Shown here piece after piece: positions 35,621-48,834 of a stretch of DNA of 64,000 nucleotides (within the stretch, counting starts at the first letter, position 1; each line of letters opens with the position of its first letter). This DNA comes from Fasciolopsis buskii (lineage: Eukaryota > Platyhelminthes > Trematoda > Plagiorchiida > Fasciolidae): contig LUCM01009292.1 in NCBI GenBank assembly GCA_008360955.1, positions 1-64,000 of the forward strand, in the 5' to 3' direction. The position numbers and the translations under genes are program-made. The notes under the pieces were generated by a model. It searched no databases and was not told the DNA's origin. It worked only from the letters and a program-made list of their open reading frames with translations.

Positions 35621-38600
35621 TGAGAACATGATCGAACCAAATATCCAACAACAAAATAACGAATTAGGATGACACAGGATTGCAGCGCAGCCTCTCAAAG
35701 GGCGTTCTGCAGATTGCATACTCCAAATTTGAATGCAACAATAAATAGCCTCGTATTTCTTCTAGTTTTTTTTATTTGTATCTTAAGTGAACGCTCAAAT
35801 CTCTGTGGTATTGTAGACCTACAACGGCAGACACTTCCAAAATAAAGCTGATGAGCTGCCTGTGTTGAAGAAGTTCAAATAAGCTGGCATGAAGCCTTTT
35901 GTTTAGGGACCGCAGACTTGTCTTTTTTCGTTGTTTATTGGACGATTTGGTCACCTTAGGACTAAGCTTACGTGTGAACGTCTTAACTTTTGGACAGTAA
36001 AATTGCACTGCTATGTTCGTGATTACAACCGGCCATGCACAGGTTTTGCTTTTGATATGGCTTGAGACCCTATCCACAAGAAAGCTGGGAAATTATGTGA
36101 CACTTTTGCTTCCAATAGTAGTTAAAAATTCTAGAGACGCTTAATCTCATTTAATATTACCCCTCCAAAGCAGGTACAATTAAGCGTTCTGTAAAATTCC
36201 CCTCATTTTATTAGAATGCGTTTGTGTACCACTCGACAAATATGATTGCATTTCAGTTGTTTTTTAATCATCTGAATTCTCCTCCCACCGTGTCCTCTAA
36301 AATCCTGAAACCCTAAAGCCAAAAAGCACCCATTATTTTGCTTTTTCACTTTTGCCCTATGCCCAAGTCACCTGGTTGTTAAATCCTATTAGAACGCTTG
36401 CCTCCACTGTGAACAGTACGCCCTAATGGATGGGACCGTTTGAAACATAGGAGCCCAATAATGAATGACAACTTGGAAATTGATGACACGTCCTTTTGCA
36501 GTCAGACTTTGATGGAATTGGAAGGATCTGCTATTGTGTATGGTGCTTCAAGAAGAATAACGAACTGATCAAAGTTCATCTTTAGTTACCTAAGAGAAGC
36601 TCCGACAACTGATCTTGAAATATTTTGAGTTTACATCTAGCAATTTCTGAGGAGAAACAATTGCCATATTGAACGAAGGATGCAAACAGTTTATTACCGA
36701 AGACTGCGAATAGACAAACGATTAATCTACATTCTTATATAAGTCTAAAGTAGAATCCAGCAACAGCAAAAAAAGAGCATTATCGACTGGGGTTCCTCAA
36801 ATCCTTTTGATTTGCTTACGAATGTGTGCATATCGCAAACAGTGGTTTGATAAGAGTGTTAATGAGCTGATTTTCGATTACCAAAGACAGTTTTTGGGAA
36901 AAGTTGCTTTGCTAACAAAAATATTTGCTCATTATCACTCCCACCGACAAATTTTTGCTTATGATAAACACATTTTCACAGCTGATATTTCGGGTCTTTC
37001 CAAATCTCAATGAATTGGTTTCTTTGTTTGAGCAATTCCACTGTTTACCAGTACTCACAGCTTACTCCTGGATCATTCAGCATTTTTCCTCTACGGTCCT
37101 CAATTATTGGGAAGTTTGTTCACTCTCACAATACCGGTCTTACCATTTACAAGTAGCATATGATAATATCAGTACATCATCACAATGAAAGGTAATGTTG
37201 CCCTTAGTTTATCAGCTGTGGGTAGACAACCAGAAAAAACCTCTTAAGCAGGACGTTGGATGTTAGAAACAAATCTGTAGCAAGGCCGTAAATACCTGCA
37301 GTAAAATACCAGATCGTGAGTCTGCATTTAGTTTGCATTGATTGTTAGGCGGTCAGCAACATGCACCTTGAACATGAATTCCCCGGGGCAAGAGTCACCT
37401 ACTGTCAGTAGCGTTCTGATCTGGCAGCTCACGACGCACCACGGACGTCATTCTAATTTGTTTCTTGTGAAAGGTGTGCAAATGAAGCAGATCATGTTCG
37501 AAATAAATTCATGACATTTTTTCAATTAGATCAGTATTGCGTAATGATCCACACACTTTGTGAACCGTTGCTGATTGATATTTGAAATCAGCAGGCAGAA
37601 ACTCAAATGAGTAGTCTCTTAGGAAAAAAGTAATTGCCGCTGAAAAAATCCCATTCCTGTTGTCAGCCGGACCGTTGCCTGTCAAAAAAAATTGTTGAGG
37701 AGCACGACCGAGAAGAAAAACTCAATACATGGATTATTTTGCCGTTGTCATCTTGGTCCCTGAATTTGTGTCACTCGGAGTGAGGCTACGCCCTTAATGT
37801 GATAGTCTCAAGGCCATAATGTACCTCTGGAAAATGCTAACCGTTGTGGGTTTGGACAATAACCAATCAGTGGGAATTCCATTTCTTGGCTCCCCATGAG
37901 CCGACAATAAGCGACCCAAACTGGTAGAGATAGGAGGCTAGTTGGAATAATAATAGCATCGCCAACAATATTGGTAGTAGTTCCTTTTCATTGTAATAAA
38001 AACATAAGGGTAAGCGTTTCCATTAAAGTCCGAATTTTCAGTGATCCGATAGATGTTCATGTTAAAAAACGAAATGTTCACAGTTATCTACCCCAATTAA
38101 AGGAAACTAAATTAACCCAGTCTGGGCTAGGATTGCAGATACTGGTTCAAGAAAGCCGCACAGCCTTAGCTAATATCAGGACGACCGGACTGTATCTCTC
38201 CGTGTGTCATCTTAGTGAATGTACGTTTTTCATGTTTAGTCGATGCATGCATTGCTAGTTTGATGATAGCATGCATGCACCGTTGGCGGATTTTGGTACA
38301 ACCCGCTCGATCATCATAACCCGTCTGGTAGATCGATACTAAATGATGTTGTGTGATTTATTGTCAAGGAATTCAACTAATCGACCTCTGGGAATTAATT
38401 GGTTATTTCATCCTTATCGATTTAAGCTTAAAGTTGGACCTGCTTTTCATACCGCGAGAACTCGACATTCAGGTTCATTTTAGTTTCCTCTTCTGCATCG
38501 CTTTGTCTACTTCGGTGAATTTTATTTAAGTGCCGACGCACATGCATATATGTCAATTATGGGAGATGCAAACCTTTCCGATCTCTTCTCTGCTGACGTG

Positions 38601-41600
38601 TTTTATCACCCCATGGTCGGGGGCTTCCGAAACCCTGTTGACTAGAAACGTTTTATTGTTATTCATTTTCATATCATAATAAACATCCCTCTCCTCCGCC
38701 TCCTAACAGCTAACGATTCTGCCACCATCTCATTTCACTTGTCCAAATACTGCGATGAGGAAGTGCGGTCGCGACGACACTATGGCTAAGTCATTCATGC
38801 ATGTCAAGCAACAAAGAGCCCCAGGCTAAAGATTCTGCTATTCCGTTTATAATACTGCGAAGAGTCCTCAGTTCTTTTCGGCAGGCAGAGCATGCAATCT
38901 TGAGCGCATTTGAATCTTTAGGCTCTTAAATAGATGTAACGGATTACGTGGTGTTATTTCATGTGTTCCTTATCCATGCATACTCTCAAAGATCCAACCA
39001 AGATTCTAATGTAGACTAACAAATGAGTGTACAAGTGTGGCTATAGTTGAGTGAGAATGTACGGGTACCCATAAGTGATGAGCGACAATAGCTATGAAAT
39101 CCGTCTTGTTCTTCCGAGGGAATCTTGTCAACTAATCTGTATGCGTAACATACTGCTGACATCATAACATTGTTTCAGGAATTTCCATCAGCGCATGCAT
39201 CACCAAAACGGTGGCTGACTGCCATGACGTCAAAAATGACCACTAACTGTCTCCAAATGACCTCGTCTGATAATTTTCTTCAAAAGGTATTTACGGATGA
39301 TGATTCGGGCAATCACTTCCCCTTATATTCGCAATGCACCGCTATTTCCACAGAAAGCACTAAGGTTCATCATCGACAATGTTTTTGTTCCTTCTGGTCT
39401 GGGTCAGTAATTATAACTTTCCAGTTCGTTTGGTGAGTTGTCGATCAAAAAATTGTTATCCTTCAGTTTACACAGTCAGTTGTCTTATATTTTTAGGCGT
39501 TCGAAGTTTGCATTGTTTGGTTCGCTTGAAACAATGCTACTAAGACTGACTACTTGCTTTTTCGACTTGATGAGACTGCTGGCTGAGGATGAGCGGTTAC
39601 CCGGACGAGTGTTCGCCACTACCTTGGTGCTGTGTAAATGTTTTACTCTTTTGATCACACATGATTTGTCTTGGTTCCTGAAGCCTTCTTTCGCTTTTGC
39701 GTACTACACATTGAGAGGCTTGCAACCTTATCTTAGTTGAGCCCTAATTCCGGGTTTATCGCAATTCAGTACCGCTGCTCAGAAATAAATATTCTAGCTG
39801 TTTTCAGAATAGTGTTGGAATTCTAAAATTTTCAAAATGATACTGGAAGCTCTTAATTTGAATTTTGAGGCTGAAATCCACCTTTATTAACATGACCGAA
39901 GAGGCTGCCCTCATCCGCGATGAAAATGAAAGTTTCGGAAGAAAACTAATCCTGCGTATGTGGAAGTTTAAAAATCTGTAGGCAGATTTATTCCTCATGA
40001 AGCTAAGTAATAAGGCCGGAATACCGACAGTGGTAGCTTTCCATATGTCACTCGTTATTGTACGCAAAGATATACTAGCTAATCACCTTTAAATTCTCTA
40101 AACCTTATCCTTGAAAACTTGCACGGTGTGCTATAAAGAAGGGCAATTTCTATATTTTTGAGTTATGATGAACGAAACTGATTCAATGCACTGCCAGTGT
40201 GAATTCGTGTTTCACGTTCATAACTGATAGCAAATTCGTGAGCTTTTGCGATACCACGAGATTCGTGCTGACTTATCGACAATCACGTTTGACGGCTACA
40301 TACAATTTCTTTGGGTTTGGATTACTGGTAAAGTATTGTGGGTGAACGACATTACTGGGAGCCGTAGAAAGCAGATCAGTGGTTCCTGAATCACTACGCA
40401 CACTTTCGGATTGTTCCCAACCGCCGACTCATCAATGACCCAATTCGCAATGGGAAAGAATTACGAATAAGTAAAATAAATTACATTTAAATTCGGCTAG
40501 AAATCAACACCCGAAGGGAAAAATCAGATAGCTATGCCTGTTTATTGATTTCCTAGTTTATTGGCAACATGTGATGAGCTAGACTGCACAGTATCATTCA
40601 TTGGCTGATTGGTTGCCGGACTAGCAGACAGCATGTTACCAGTCACCGCTGATTCCGAAAACGATGTGTGAATGGAACGACTGTCTCACAAACACATGCA
40701 TCATTGCTGATCTGTGGTGTGGGATAAATGGGTTTGTCATCGGCTGGCTCCAACAATCATCAAAAGGACACCAAAAGTCTTTGTTGATCGAAAAGTCGGC
40801 TTTCCAGTTTTGTTTGAGTTGAATGTGAAAAATTCCAGAATGCGAAATCAGCCATAAATGCAAGTACAATGAAACTGAAGGAGTCTCCAAAAGGTCGTTT
40901 GCACATCTGCGAAATTGCTCGATGTGTAAAATGGAGTCCGGTGATCTTCGGAATTCCCATTTAAAATAGAAGCCAACTCGGAAACCGAGTATCTTGTGAT
41001 AGGTTGCACTCCCGGTACAGTTGGCTGCGTCGAAAATCCACCAGTTTGAGGTGTGTTAGGTTTGAGCGTATCGAGTTGGTTTGCAAATCTGCTAGACTTT
41101 GCAAACCAGTGCTCTTAGATAATACCCATCCTAGTAATATATGCCAAGCACTCGAATCTATTTTATTAACTGCTGACTGTTTCAAATTGAATCACTTGGA
41201 TGAGACTCAACAAGGATGATTTTTTGTGGATACTCCGTGTTGAAACCATTATTTCAAAGCACCATTTGACCAACTTTAATATAAAATGAAACTTTCGCTC
41301 TTGGGCACTCACCATACATGATATCACAGGACACTCCATCCCGTTTGCGGGGATAGCCACTATTCCCATTTTTGATTTCCACAATGAGGATCTTGACTAC
41401 GATTTATTTGTGACAGCTTCAGGCGGTTCTATTTTGGGACTAACAGCCATGAGGGTGCTTCACATTAAGGTCGTCGTTACTTAATGGCCTAACAGTAATT
41501 GTGATTTGAAGGGTGCAACACTTAAATGTTCTCCAATTGCTGACGGCTAGGAAGCAACCTCTCCCACAACCCCGTCTTTCATAAATTGGCCGATTATCCC

Positions 41601-41613
41601 ATGTTTCTTTAAA
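35621..41613. other. 6 kb of unassigned DNA
   Basis: Nothing recognised. The longest frames are 35772-36077 (minus, 101 codons, basic), 37971-38258 (plus) and 39438-39740 (plus, 100 codons); none has a known motif. Confidence 0.35.
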
Positions 41614-42327
41614 AATTCCCACTGAGCACACTGAGAGGACACAAGTTGGCGAACAAGCTCATTTTCAGTGATTCGTACTCCTGCCATTACATCACTATAT
41701 ATATATATATATATCTTGACAAAATATTTTCACTATAGGAAGGATTGGATTAGTCATATACAAATATGGGTGGGGAAGGGATTTGTGGTGTTAATTGTTT
41801 TGTTGTCTAGGGTTTGCATTGGGACGGAAGGTGGGCCAAGGGATTTGAAGCGCAACCACAAATTGTTTTTGAGAGCACAGTGGAGGATTGTGAAGATGGA
41901 TTGCGACGGCTTCCGCAGTGCTCAAGAGGCGACACTTTGCCAACCTGGATTGTTGAACTCTGACCTTATACAGGGTCCGGAAAGCTTGCGTCACATTCAC
42001 GGTGTGGTTAGTCTGTGCTAGATGTGAAACGACTGCGCTATTAAGTGACTTAATTGTTCCAGTGCCCAACCATGCAGGGTGATGCTCACGGATGCGTTCA
42101 GACAAGCGCCTGGTGGTGCGGTCGATGTACATTGTCCCACAGGAACATGTGAATGAATAGATACAAAACGAGGCTGCAGAATTAGGGACTTTGTCTTTCA
42201 ACCGTAATGACACTACGGGACGGGATTTGAACAGGATACGAAGCTTGGCTGCGTAGAATGTCTTGTCGATAGTGCTAGTCAGTCTTCGTCGTGCTATCTC
42301 TGCTAGCGTGTTTTCTTCGAATGGCAC
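41614..42327 (-). mobile_element. PLE-1b: 5'-truncated copy of PLE-1
   Basis: Near-identical to 22181-22882 and in the same orientation: it starts at the same 3' end (TTCCCACTGA on the plus strand) and breaks off around 42327 within the sequence just upstream of the endonuclease. The main length difference is an expanded (TA)n at 41696-41714 in the 3' UTR. It lacks all RT motifs. Same 3' end with different 5' ends is the mark of incomplete reverse transcription. Confidence 0.88.
41696..41714. repeat. (TA)n microsatellite in PLE-1b 3' UTR
   Basis: About nine TA units where PLE-1a has only CTATAAATC, so this is an expansion after, or shortly before, insertion of this copy. Confidence 0.85.
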
Positions 42328-42345
42328 GTGAACCAGAATCGCCAA
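41791..42345 (-). pseudogene. PLE-1b GIY-YIG endonuclease domain
   Basis: A 184-codon frame. From the point of homology to its end it differs from the PLE-1a frame by a single residue I could find (Gly to Arg near the C-terminus), including the same TMYIDRTTRR with YID for YIG. The first ~12 residues come from flanking sequence across the truncation point. Confidence 0.85.
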
Positions 42346-42621
42346 GTATTGATGAAACGTTTGAAAGGATCAAAACCATTGAGTGAGTTTCCGCAGTACC
42401 CTGATCGATTTGTTCACAATTTGTCAAACTTCAAGTTAGACAAGAAGTTGTTAGAAGTTTTATAACTGGGGCCCAAATTTTGTTGCCCAAACAGCCAGAC
42501 TTCACAAATGGACTTAGAATTTGGATTCCAGAATCTTTTCCCTCAATTGTCGAGTTTATCCCCGCCATCACAAATGAAAATCAACTTTGGTGAATACTTG
42601 TTATCAATATCATGGCGCTAG
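42331..42621 (+). pseudogene. PLE-2 N-terminal domain
   Basis: One frame over 97 codons with a single internal TAA (42463-42465). RFVHNLSNFKLDKKLLEVL, then after the stop LGPKFCCPN, match the NLSxxxLxxxExxVLxLGxKF signature at the N-terminus of PLE proteins. The frame starts 4 bp after the end of PLE-1b, so the true start is lost. Confidence 0.7.
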
Positions 42622-43647
42622 ACATACAACGAGTGGATTATTAAAGCCAGAACATAAGAGACGGTTAAGAGAAATGCAGTAAAATATCTCTGCTATTTAA
42701 AGGGGACATGTTAGCACAGAACCCTTCAAATATTTCAGCATTAGTCGTTGCCTGAAACTGACATTTCGAATAGACCTACCGGTTCCAGGTTTTCCTTAAA
42801 AATTGACTTTAAATTTGCCTATCTTCCGATCACCCAAGTTGAATCTTGGATGGTAATAAATATAACCAACACCATTCGGTCTCTACCAGTGCCGCTTTTC
42901 TCATTTAGCGTCAGCAATTAGGATGCTATCTTTCAACTGGCAAAGAATAACCTTGTAGAAGTTATCGACGGAGTTGAAGTCACCGAATTTATGTCATTGT
43001 AGATGTTTCAGACAAAGCCACTCTTTTCTAAAAAGTTTGAATGGTTTTTTTAATTTGTTGCTTATTCTAAAGAAATATTTCTTTGCTTCAAACAGTTTTT
43101 AACCTCTTGGCTATCTGGTCAATGCTAACGGTTTCAGACAGAATCCTGAAAGCCGGCTCTCTTGGTGGATGCATCTTCACCACATAACTCGTAAGAACTG
43201 CGTTTTATATGGGGCTTTCCTCGGCATCAATCTATTTTCATTCTAATTTTTTCTCAACAAACACCTTGATTTTTTGTTGGTTTCTGAACCATCCTCTGCG
43301 TGATCAAATTCTCATGAACAATATGCTCGCTTTTGACTTCTAACACCACTCTTCGCCTGTTATCTTCTTTCCCTTTTGCAATGGATGCAATCAAATACAG
43401 AATGATGTGCCAATTCTTTATGTTTCAAATAGTTTGTGCTTGGTTGTTGGCAAACACATCTTGGAATTTTGGCTAGCTAATAGGTCGCCAAACCTCTAAA
43501 CTAGTATTTGTTTGGTATAAATTTCCAGGTTGTTTATGATCATGAGGCTTCGAAATTCATATTCGATTCACTGAAGTCCTCGTTTTGTACTTCTGCGGCA
43601 ATGATAGACTAATGAAGTGTTACTCTCAGTACATAACACCAACATCA

Positions 43648-43975
43648 CACGGACCACCCAAAGTGCACCAGAAGGGCATTCCACTGAGACCAGTTGTTTA
43701 TTTCCCAGGAGCTCCGACATGCGATTTGGCCAAAGAACTATGAAGAAGCCTGATACCTTGAATGGAGAAACAATCCACTCTATAAATAAGGCCCAACAAT
43801 TCTGGGACAAAATTAAGGAAATCGAGGTTGATAGGACATGTATCCAATAGGTTGAGGACATTTTAGACATTAAGAACTCTGATATCAAGAAGCTGCAGAA
43901 AATAACCAATGACATTTTCCACGAGATCCAGTTCACCGCGGAGATGGAAAATGACAAAAATTTCTTTTTCCGAAC
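43648..43975 (+). pseudogene. PLE-2 RT fingers fused to thumb (core deleted)
   Basis: PPKVHQKGIPLRPVVYF is the LPKVHK-type fingers motif, ending at a stop at 43741. A second frame (43750-43848) gives SINKAQQFWDKIKEIEVDR, the region before motif A. After another stop IQFTAEMENDKNFFF (43925-43975) is the thumb segment IxFTxExExDxxLPF. The segment that should carry motifs A, B and C is missing. Confidence 0.7.
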
Positions 43976-44349
43976 TTACGGATAAAAAGAAAGTCCAACG
44001 GAACTCTGGAGACGTCAATGTATCGGAAACCTACACGCACGGGTCAGATGCTTAGCTTCCGCAGTAACCATCTCATAGTTCAGAAAACATCCTGGATGAG
44101 AACAGTGTTCAACAAAGCAAAAACTTTGTAGCACAATGGAAGTGCAAAAAGTGGAAAAAATTGCATTCTCAAGAAGTTTCATCGAAGCGACTATCCAAGG
44201 AACTCTGAAAGAATAACCGTAAACAGAAAGAACAAGGAACGAGCGAAATCCAGCAAGAAGATAGTGCTCCCTCATATCAAAAATGTATCTGAAATGACTG
44301 CAAGATTGCGCGAACCTCGATGCTTCACAATCGCCCACAAACTCAAAAA

Positions 44350-44685
44350 ATAGACGACAGGGAAACTGCTATTTACAAGACTAAATGTGAGGACTGCGGC
44401 AAATGTTACATCGGCCAAACTGGAAGAGAACTTGCTACAGCAATGCATGAACACAAATTTGTCACAAGAAGACATGATCCTATTTCATAAGTATCAGTTC
44501 ACAAAGATCAGGAAGGACGTACATTCACTCTGGACACGGCCTGCATCGCGGGACCGAGGGAACACAGGATACTCGACAAATTACATCAAGAGGCAATTTG
44601 CATTAAGCTAAATATACAATTCGTTAGAGCGCAAGATTTAAATAAAGTCAAACTGTTGAGATCAGAAGCAAGCGGAGCCACTTGA
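44350..44685 (+). pseudogene. PLE-2 GIY-YIG endonuclease domain
   Basis: Reads through to TGA 44683 with one in-frame TAA (44488-44490). YKTKCEDCGKCYIGQTGREL has intact cysteines, YIG and the GQTGR arginine; RRHDPIS, stop, VSVHKDQEGRTFTLDT follows, the downstream conserved segment. Apart from the stop this is the best kept endonuclease core of the three families. Confidence 0.85.
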
Positions 44686-45269
44686 AGATCACAGTATCTA
44701 ACAAAAGTCCCAATTACAGGACGTCTCACAAATACGTTACTGTAATAAGTAACGCCGCAAAAATTAGTGACACTGTTAATTAAAGGTCAAAACAATAGAA
44801 GTCTGCAAGGCGGAGTTGCTCTGGAATCAAAGTCAAATCTAGGGCAGCGTTACTATAAATAAAAGTCAGCAGAATTCATTGCCTACCCACTGATGATGTC
44901 GACTAAGTTGGAGGTGAAACATCTGCGATCCAAACGCCACGCTCATCGCTCTCAAAACTCTGAAAACTTTCAAACTAAGCTGAGAAACACTCATATATTG
45001 AAAATATTTGGAAATATAATTTTGCACTGGTCCGCAGGGCACATTTTAAACGTAGACTGTTAACCTCGCAAGGCTCACTAAACGGCACAAAACGATTCCC
45101 ATGCAGGATTTTTGATTCATCCTTTACCGGTGAACTGATACAATCCTATTAGTGACACTACCAAATACTTTTTACCTACCCTGTCTGCCCTGAATCTTGG
45201 TTGCGTCTCATGTATGAGGCGCAAGATTTTAACTTTTATAAGCACAGAGGAAGTCCAAGATAATCCCAT

Positions 45270-45900
45270 TAAAGTGGATCCCGTGGCCAGTGTCAAAATA
45301 AGCTTGGCTGCGAGTTAATGGAAATTGCTGGGATCCACTAGCGAACAGATCATTTGCTTTGTTGGTCACTGATTTATATTCACAGTGGCCAGAAGCCTTC
45401 TTCACCAAGTCACTAATCTTGAAATTCATTGAAATTGTGCTGAAGAAGTTATTCAGCATGGAGTGTTTGGCTCCACTCTTAATGATAGACACCTAAATTC
45501 ACTATGTTGCGGAAGTGTTAGGTACTTATCCAGAGATTTTCTGTTCCACGCATTTATTCACCCCACCAAACACCCATATTCTACTGGACAAGCAGAAAAC
45601 TTTGTGAAAACATTGAAGGATGTCACCGATGCCTCGCAGTAACTAGCATTCTACAAACCTGACAAATGAGCCGACAACTTTCTACCGCAATACCTCAATT
45701 CTTGACTGTCTACTGCATATGAAAGTCGACCCACACTCTTCAAAGGTAAGCCCCAGAAGTCACTTTTGTTGTGTCTAGAGTCCGGTGAAGTGATACTTTG
45801 CCATACTAGTGATCTGCATCTCCCATCAAGTTTAATACTTAAGAATCTTAGTGAACAAATGCGCCGCATTATTCCAGACACTGATGATTAAGCCGTGAAT
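45270..45900 (+). mobile_element. Gypsy-2: Ty3/Gypsy integrase remnant
   Basis: VTDLYSQWPEAFFTKS (from 45365) is the first catalytic Asp region and stays open to TAA 45494. The second Asp region is degraded (INDRHLNSLCCG-like, other frame). HPYSTGQAENFVKTLKD (45571-45621) contains the catalytic Glu in GQAE; it stops at 45640. Weaker C-terminal homology (ADNFLPQYLNS, then TAYESRPTLFKGK) runs on to about 45750. Three frames, several stops, no RT upstream. It differs in sequence from Gypsy-1, so it is a different family. Confidence 0.82.
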
Positions 45901-48544
45901 TATCGTCACATTGACCGTACGGGATTTAAAGAATTAGGTGGTTCCGTTCGAAATACACCAGTATATTCTGCGAATTTCGATTTTCCTCCAGATAATAAAG
46001 GTGCTCAAGATAATTCCAACGAAACTCGAAGATCCATCCTTTCGCTATAAAACTGAAGACAGACTTTTCAAATCCGAACTTCCATTTAGCTTGTGGCCGA
46101 AGTAGTGACTGTAATGGAACTGATTTATGATTTATGCAGCTGCACATTTTGCTGGCAGTTAAACTTCAGTGTATTGGTTGAATTGCGAATACAGCCCACA
46201 TTCAGGTAATGTATTCTGTTATTTTGAGATTATAAATGTTGATTCGAATATATTCATTGACAATGTATTCATCCCTCATTAATTCATAATATCACAACAT
46301 AGCCGTCATATGAGACGAAAGTAAGGAACGGTGGATACACTACTTTTATGTACAACTTAAGAAGCAAATCAGCTTCACAATTTTTGAGCCCCTCAAAGTA
46401 AAAAATTTACATTTAATAATCTTTGCCATCTCTTGTGCGATATAACGTACACATTTCCTCCCGCGATCGCGAGTTCAAAATGATTTAGTGAATGCCTTAA
46501 ATGTTACATTCATTGTGACATTTTTGTAACGCATTTAGGTTTTCAAATGCTGCAGTGACCCACTGATTTAGCAAGTCGTTTCGAAACGCCATTGGGGTTT
46601 CACATACTCATGTTTGCACAACAGTGAGAAGTGAATGACTTGAAACTAGCGAAGCCAGCCAAATGACCGTCCCACTTTTCACCTATACTTCAAATTTAAC
46701 TTGTATCTTACCCGGCATTTAGGAGCGTGAAAAAGCGCAAAAATTAACTTGGTAATTTACCCCACATGAAACCGCAATGAAACCGATTTTCGGTTTTCAT
46801 TGCCTTAGCTTGTTTTGACAAATACTGCGGTAATCGTCACCTTCGTTTTCAATAGTATCCGGCACCCAGTTCCACGAGATTGCATTCAGTGAAATGGCAG
46901 TGGTTAGTGGCAAAAGTTAAGAATACCTCGAGAGTGGAAGGAAAATTAGGGAAATTTTTGTATTTTTGCTTTAAATCCTGGTCCTTTATTGGTTTTTAAA
47001 GCATGACCAAACAAGCCGTGTTGAGGACCCAAGAGAAAAACCAGTTGATGAAAGCACGCGGTTAGTAGATCTTTCTGTGCCTGTAGGCAACTAGTTCACC
47101 AGAAAATCAGGCTGTGACAGACAAATTACAAAAGGTTCAATATCCCTAGTTTTATGTACCCAAGTAAGGTTTGGGACAATCAAAGGACCGCGTTGCATGT
47201 GTCTGAGAATTCTCCGGCGTAGTTTCCTATATTAGCTACTGGAGTTCAAATCATGCAAATGTGGACCTGAATCCTTCCCAGTAAAAATCATCTTGCTTTT
47301 AGATCATTGTGTCTACGTACTTATGGTTGTAAGTTTTTCTGCATGCTCATCCCCCTACTAATGTATACTTATAATTATGTTTAAAGTTGCACAGCGAGAG
47401 GGACCATCAAAAGGATTAACCATACTGAAACTGAATTCGGTTTCCAGTTTATTGGAAATGCTATATGTGGTGTAGAATTTTATATAAAACATCTGGTTGT
47501 TCAATAACAGCGTAGCAAAAATCGCCGGTAACTTTAAACTTTTTGGTTAACACGGATAGCCTTTTCCAAGAATGGTTTTCAAACAAGTAGCAGTGAGAAG
47601 GATTAGCCGCGATAACCGAAACGTAGGCAAATTACCAGCTACTTCGACTAGGCTGTATTATTGAACAATGTAAATTCGCACAAGCCCTTCAACAATCAAA
47701 AAAGAAACACGATTTTTCAGTCACTTGAAACGCCCTCTTTCCCTCTGAAAATAACGGATAAACAGCAGATCCATTGTCCTCGCTTTGATTTTGAACAACA
47801 ATAATGATAATTTTAATTAAAAAGGTGGAAATTATAAAATGTGAAATCTTATTCTAGTCTTTTACTATAATGGCCATATAATGCTTTTCAAGCCGAGGAA
47901 TAACAGTGGTCATGGATTCTGTTGTGAGTCCCATCGTTAAATAACTGACGGTAAACAAAACCCAGCCTGATCTATCAGAGTTTATTTGGCTCCGATTTGA
48001 TGTCCTCATGCTTACTGTTCAAAATACTTTGTTCCACGGTAAATAATCCGCTAACAGTTAAAGAATTCCTATCATTCTTGAGCGCATATAAGCAAATATG
48101 CACGTGCGGCCGATTACAGGGAAACATGACTGAAGTATTCACACGTTACCCACATCAACAAAGGCATGTTTTGCTGCATTGCTTGGTCAAAATTCCGTTC
48201 AGAGTTCCAAACGCTTTGTCAATTTTAATCGTAAAACCACTTGAGATGATTGGGGAAATTCTGGTGGAGTATCATGATCTGAGTGGCATTTGTGCAAGAT
48301 GACTGTGCTTGGAAAGTGATTATGTCCAAACAGTAAAGCATTTGCTGATATGAATGAAGATTTATTGGTCAAGTCACTAACTGCAATAATTGTATGCTGA
48401 GGGAGAAGGGAAGCTCAAATCAGGTTAAAGCGTATGTTGACCAATCAGATTCAATACGTCGGAAAAAACAAAACTGAAGGTTTTCAGGAAAAGATCACCC
48501 TTGTTCAACTAAGCAATAAGAAAAGATGGATGCATTGCAGAGCT
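45901..48544. other. Unassigned DNA
   Basis: Possible continuation of the Gypsy-2 3' end to about 46140, then nothing recognisable. A 101-codon plus frame at 47997-48302 has no known motif. Confidence 0.35.
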
Positions 48545-48775
48545 GTTTCGTTTTTATTAGAATCAATCAGCAGTGCATACCCAACGAACGTCAGAACTGA
48601 AGCGCAAAACAGGGACGCACAGCTTTGAGTCGAACGCCTTAACCATTACGCTGGCGGGCAGGCTGTCAACGGTTTGTTCAGATTCACCACAAGATTTTCC
48701 ACATATCCGCCATCGATTTGCACGGTCACGGGCGCACAGCAATCGACCCATAATGATGGATGATTTTAGGACATG
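48545..48775 (-). mobile_element. tRNA-like repeat unit b1
   Basis: Minus-strand head half of a unit: reading on the minus strand, AGCGTAATGGTTAAGGCG and TTCGACTCAAAGCTG (48610-48660), with the upstream part to CATCATTATGGGTCGATTG (about 48765). The B-box region is interrupted (CCCTGTTTTGCGCTTC). Confidence 0.55.
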
Positions 48776-48834
48776 GAGCATATGAAAAAGGAGGACTAAA
48801 GATAAACCAAAACGAATGCAGTGAATGATCGGAG

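Larger units (their letters stand above)
42328..44990 (+). mobile_element. PLE-2: internally deleted Penelope-like element
   Basis: A plus-strand PLE of a different family from PLE-1. Segments in order: N-terminal domain (42331-42621), RT fingers (43648-43743), a truncated palm approach, thumb (about 43925-43975), the linker VLPHIKNVSEMTARLREPR (about 44264-44320), and the GIY-YIG endonuclease (44350-44685). Palm motifs A, B and C are not found between 43743 and 43925, although they normally span ~450 bp. About 1 kb (42622-43640) holds no recognisable coding sequence. The 3' limit near 44990 is uncertain. Confidence 0.8.
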
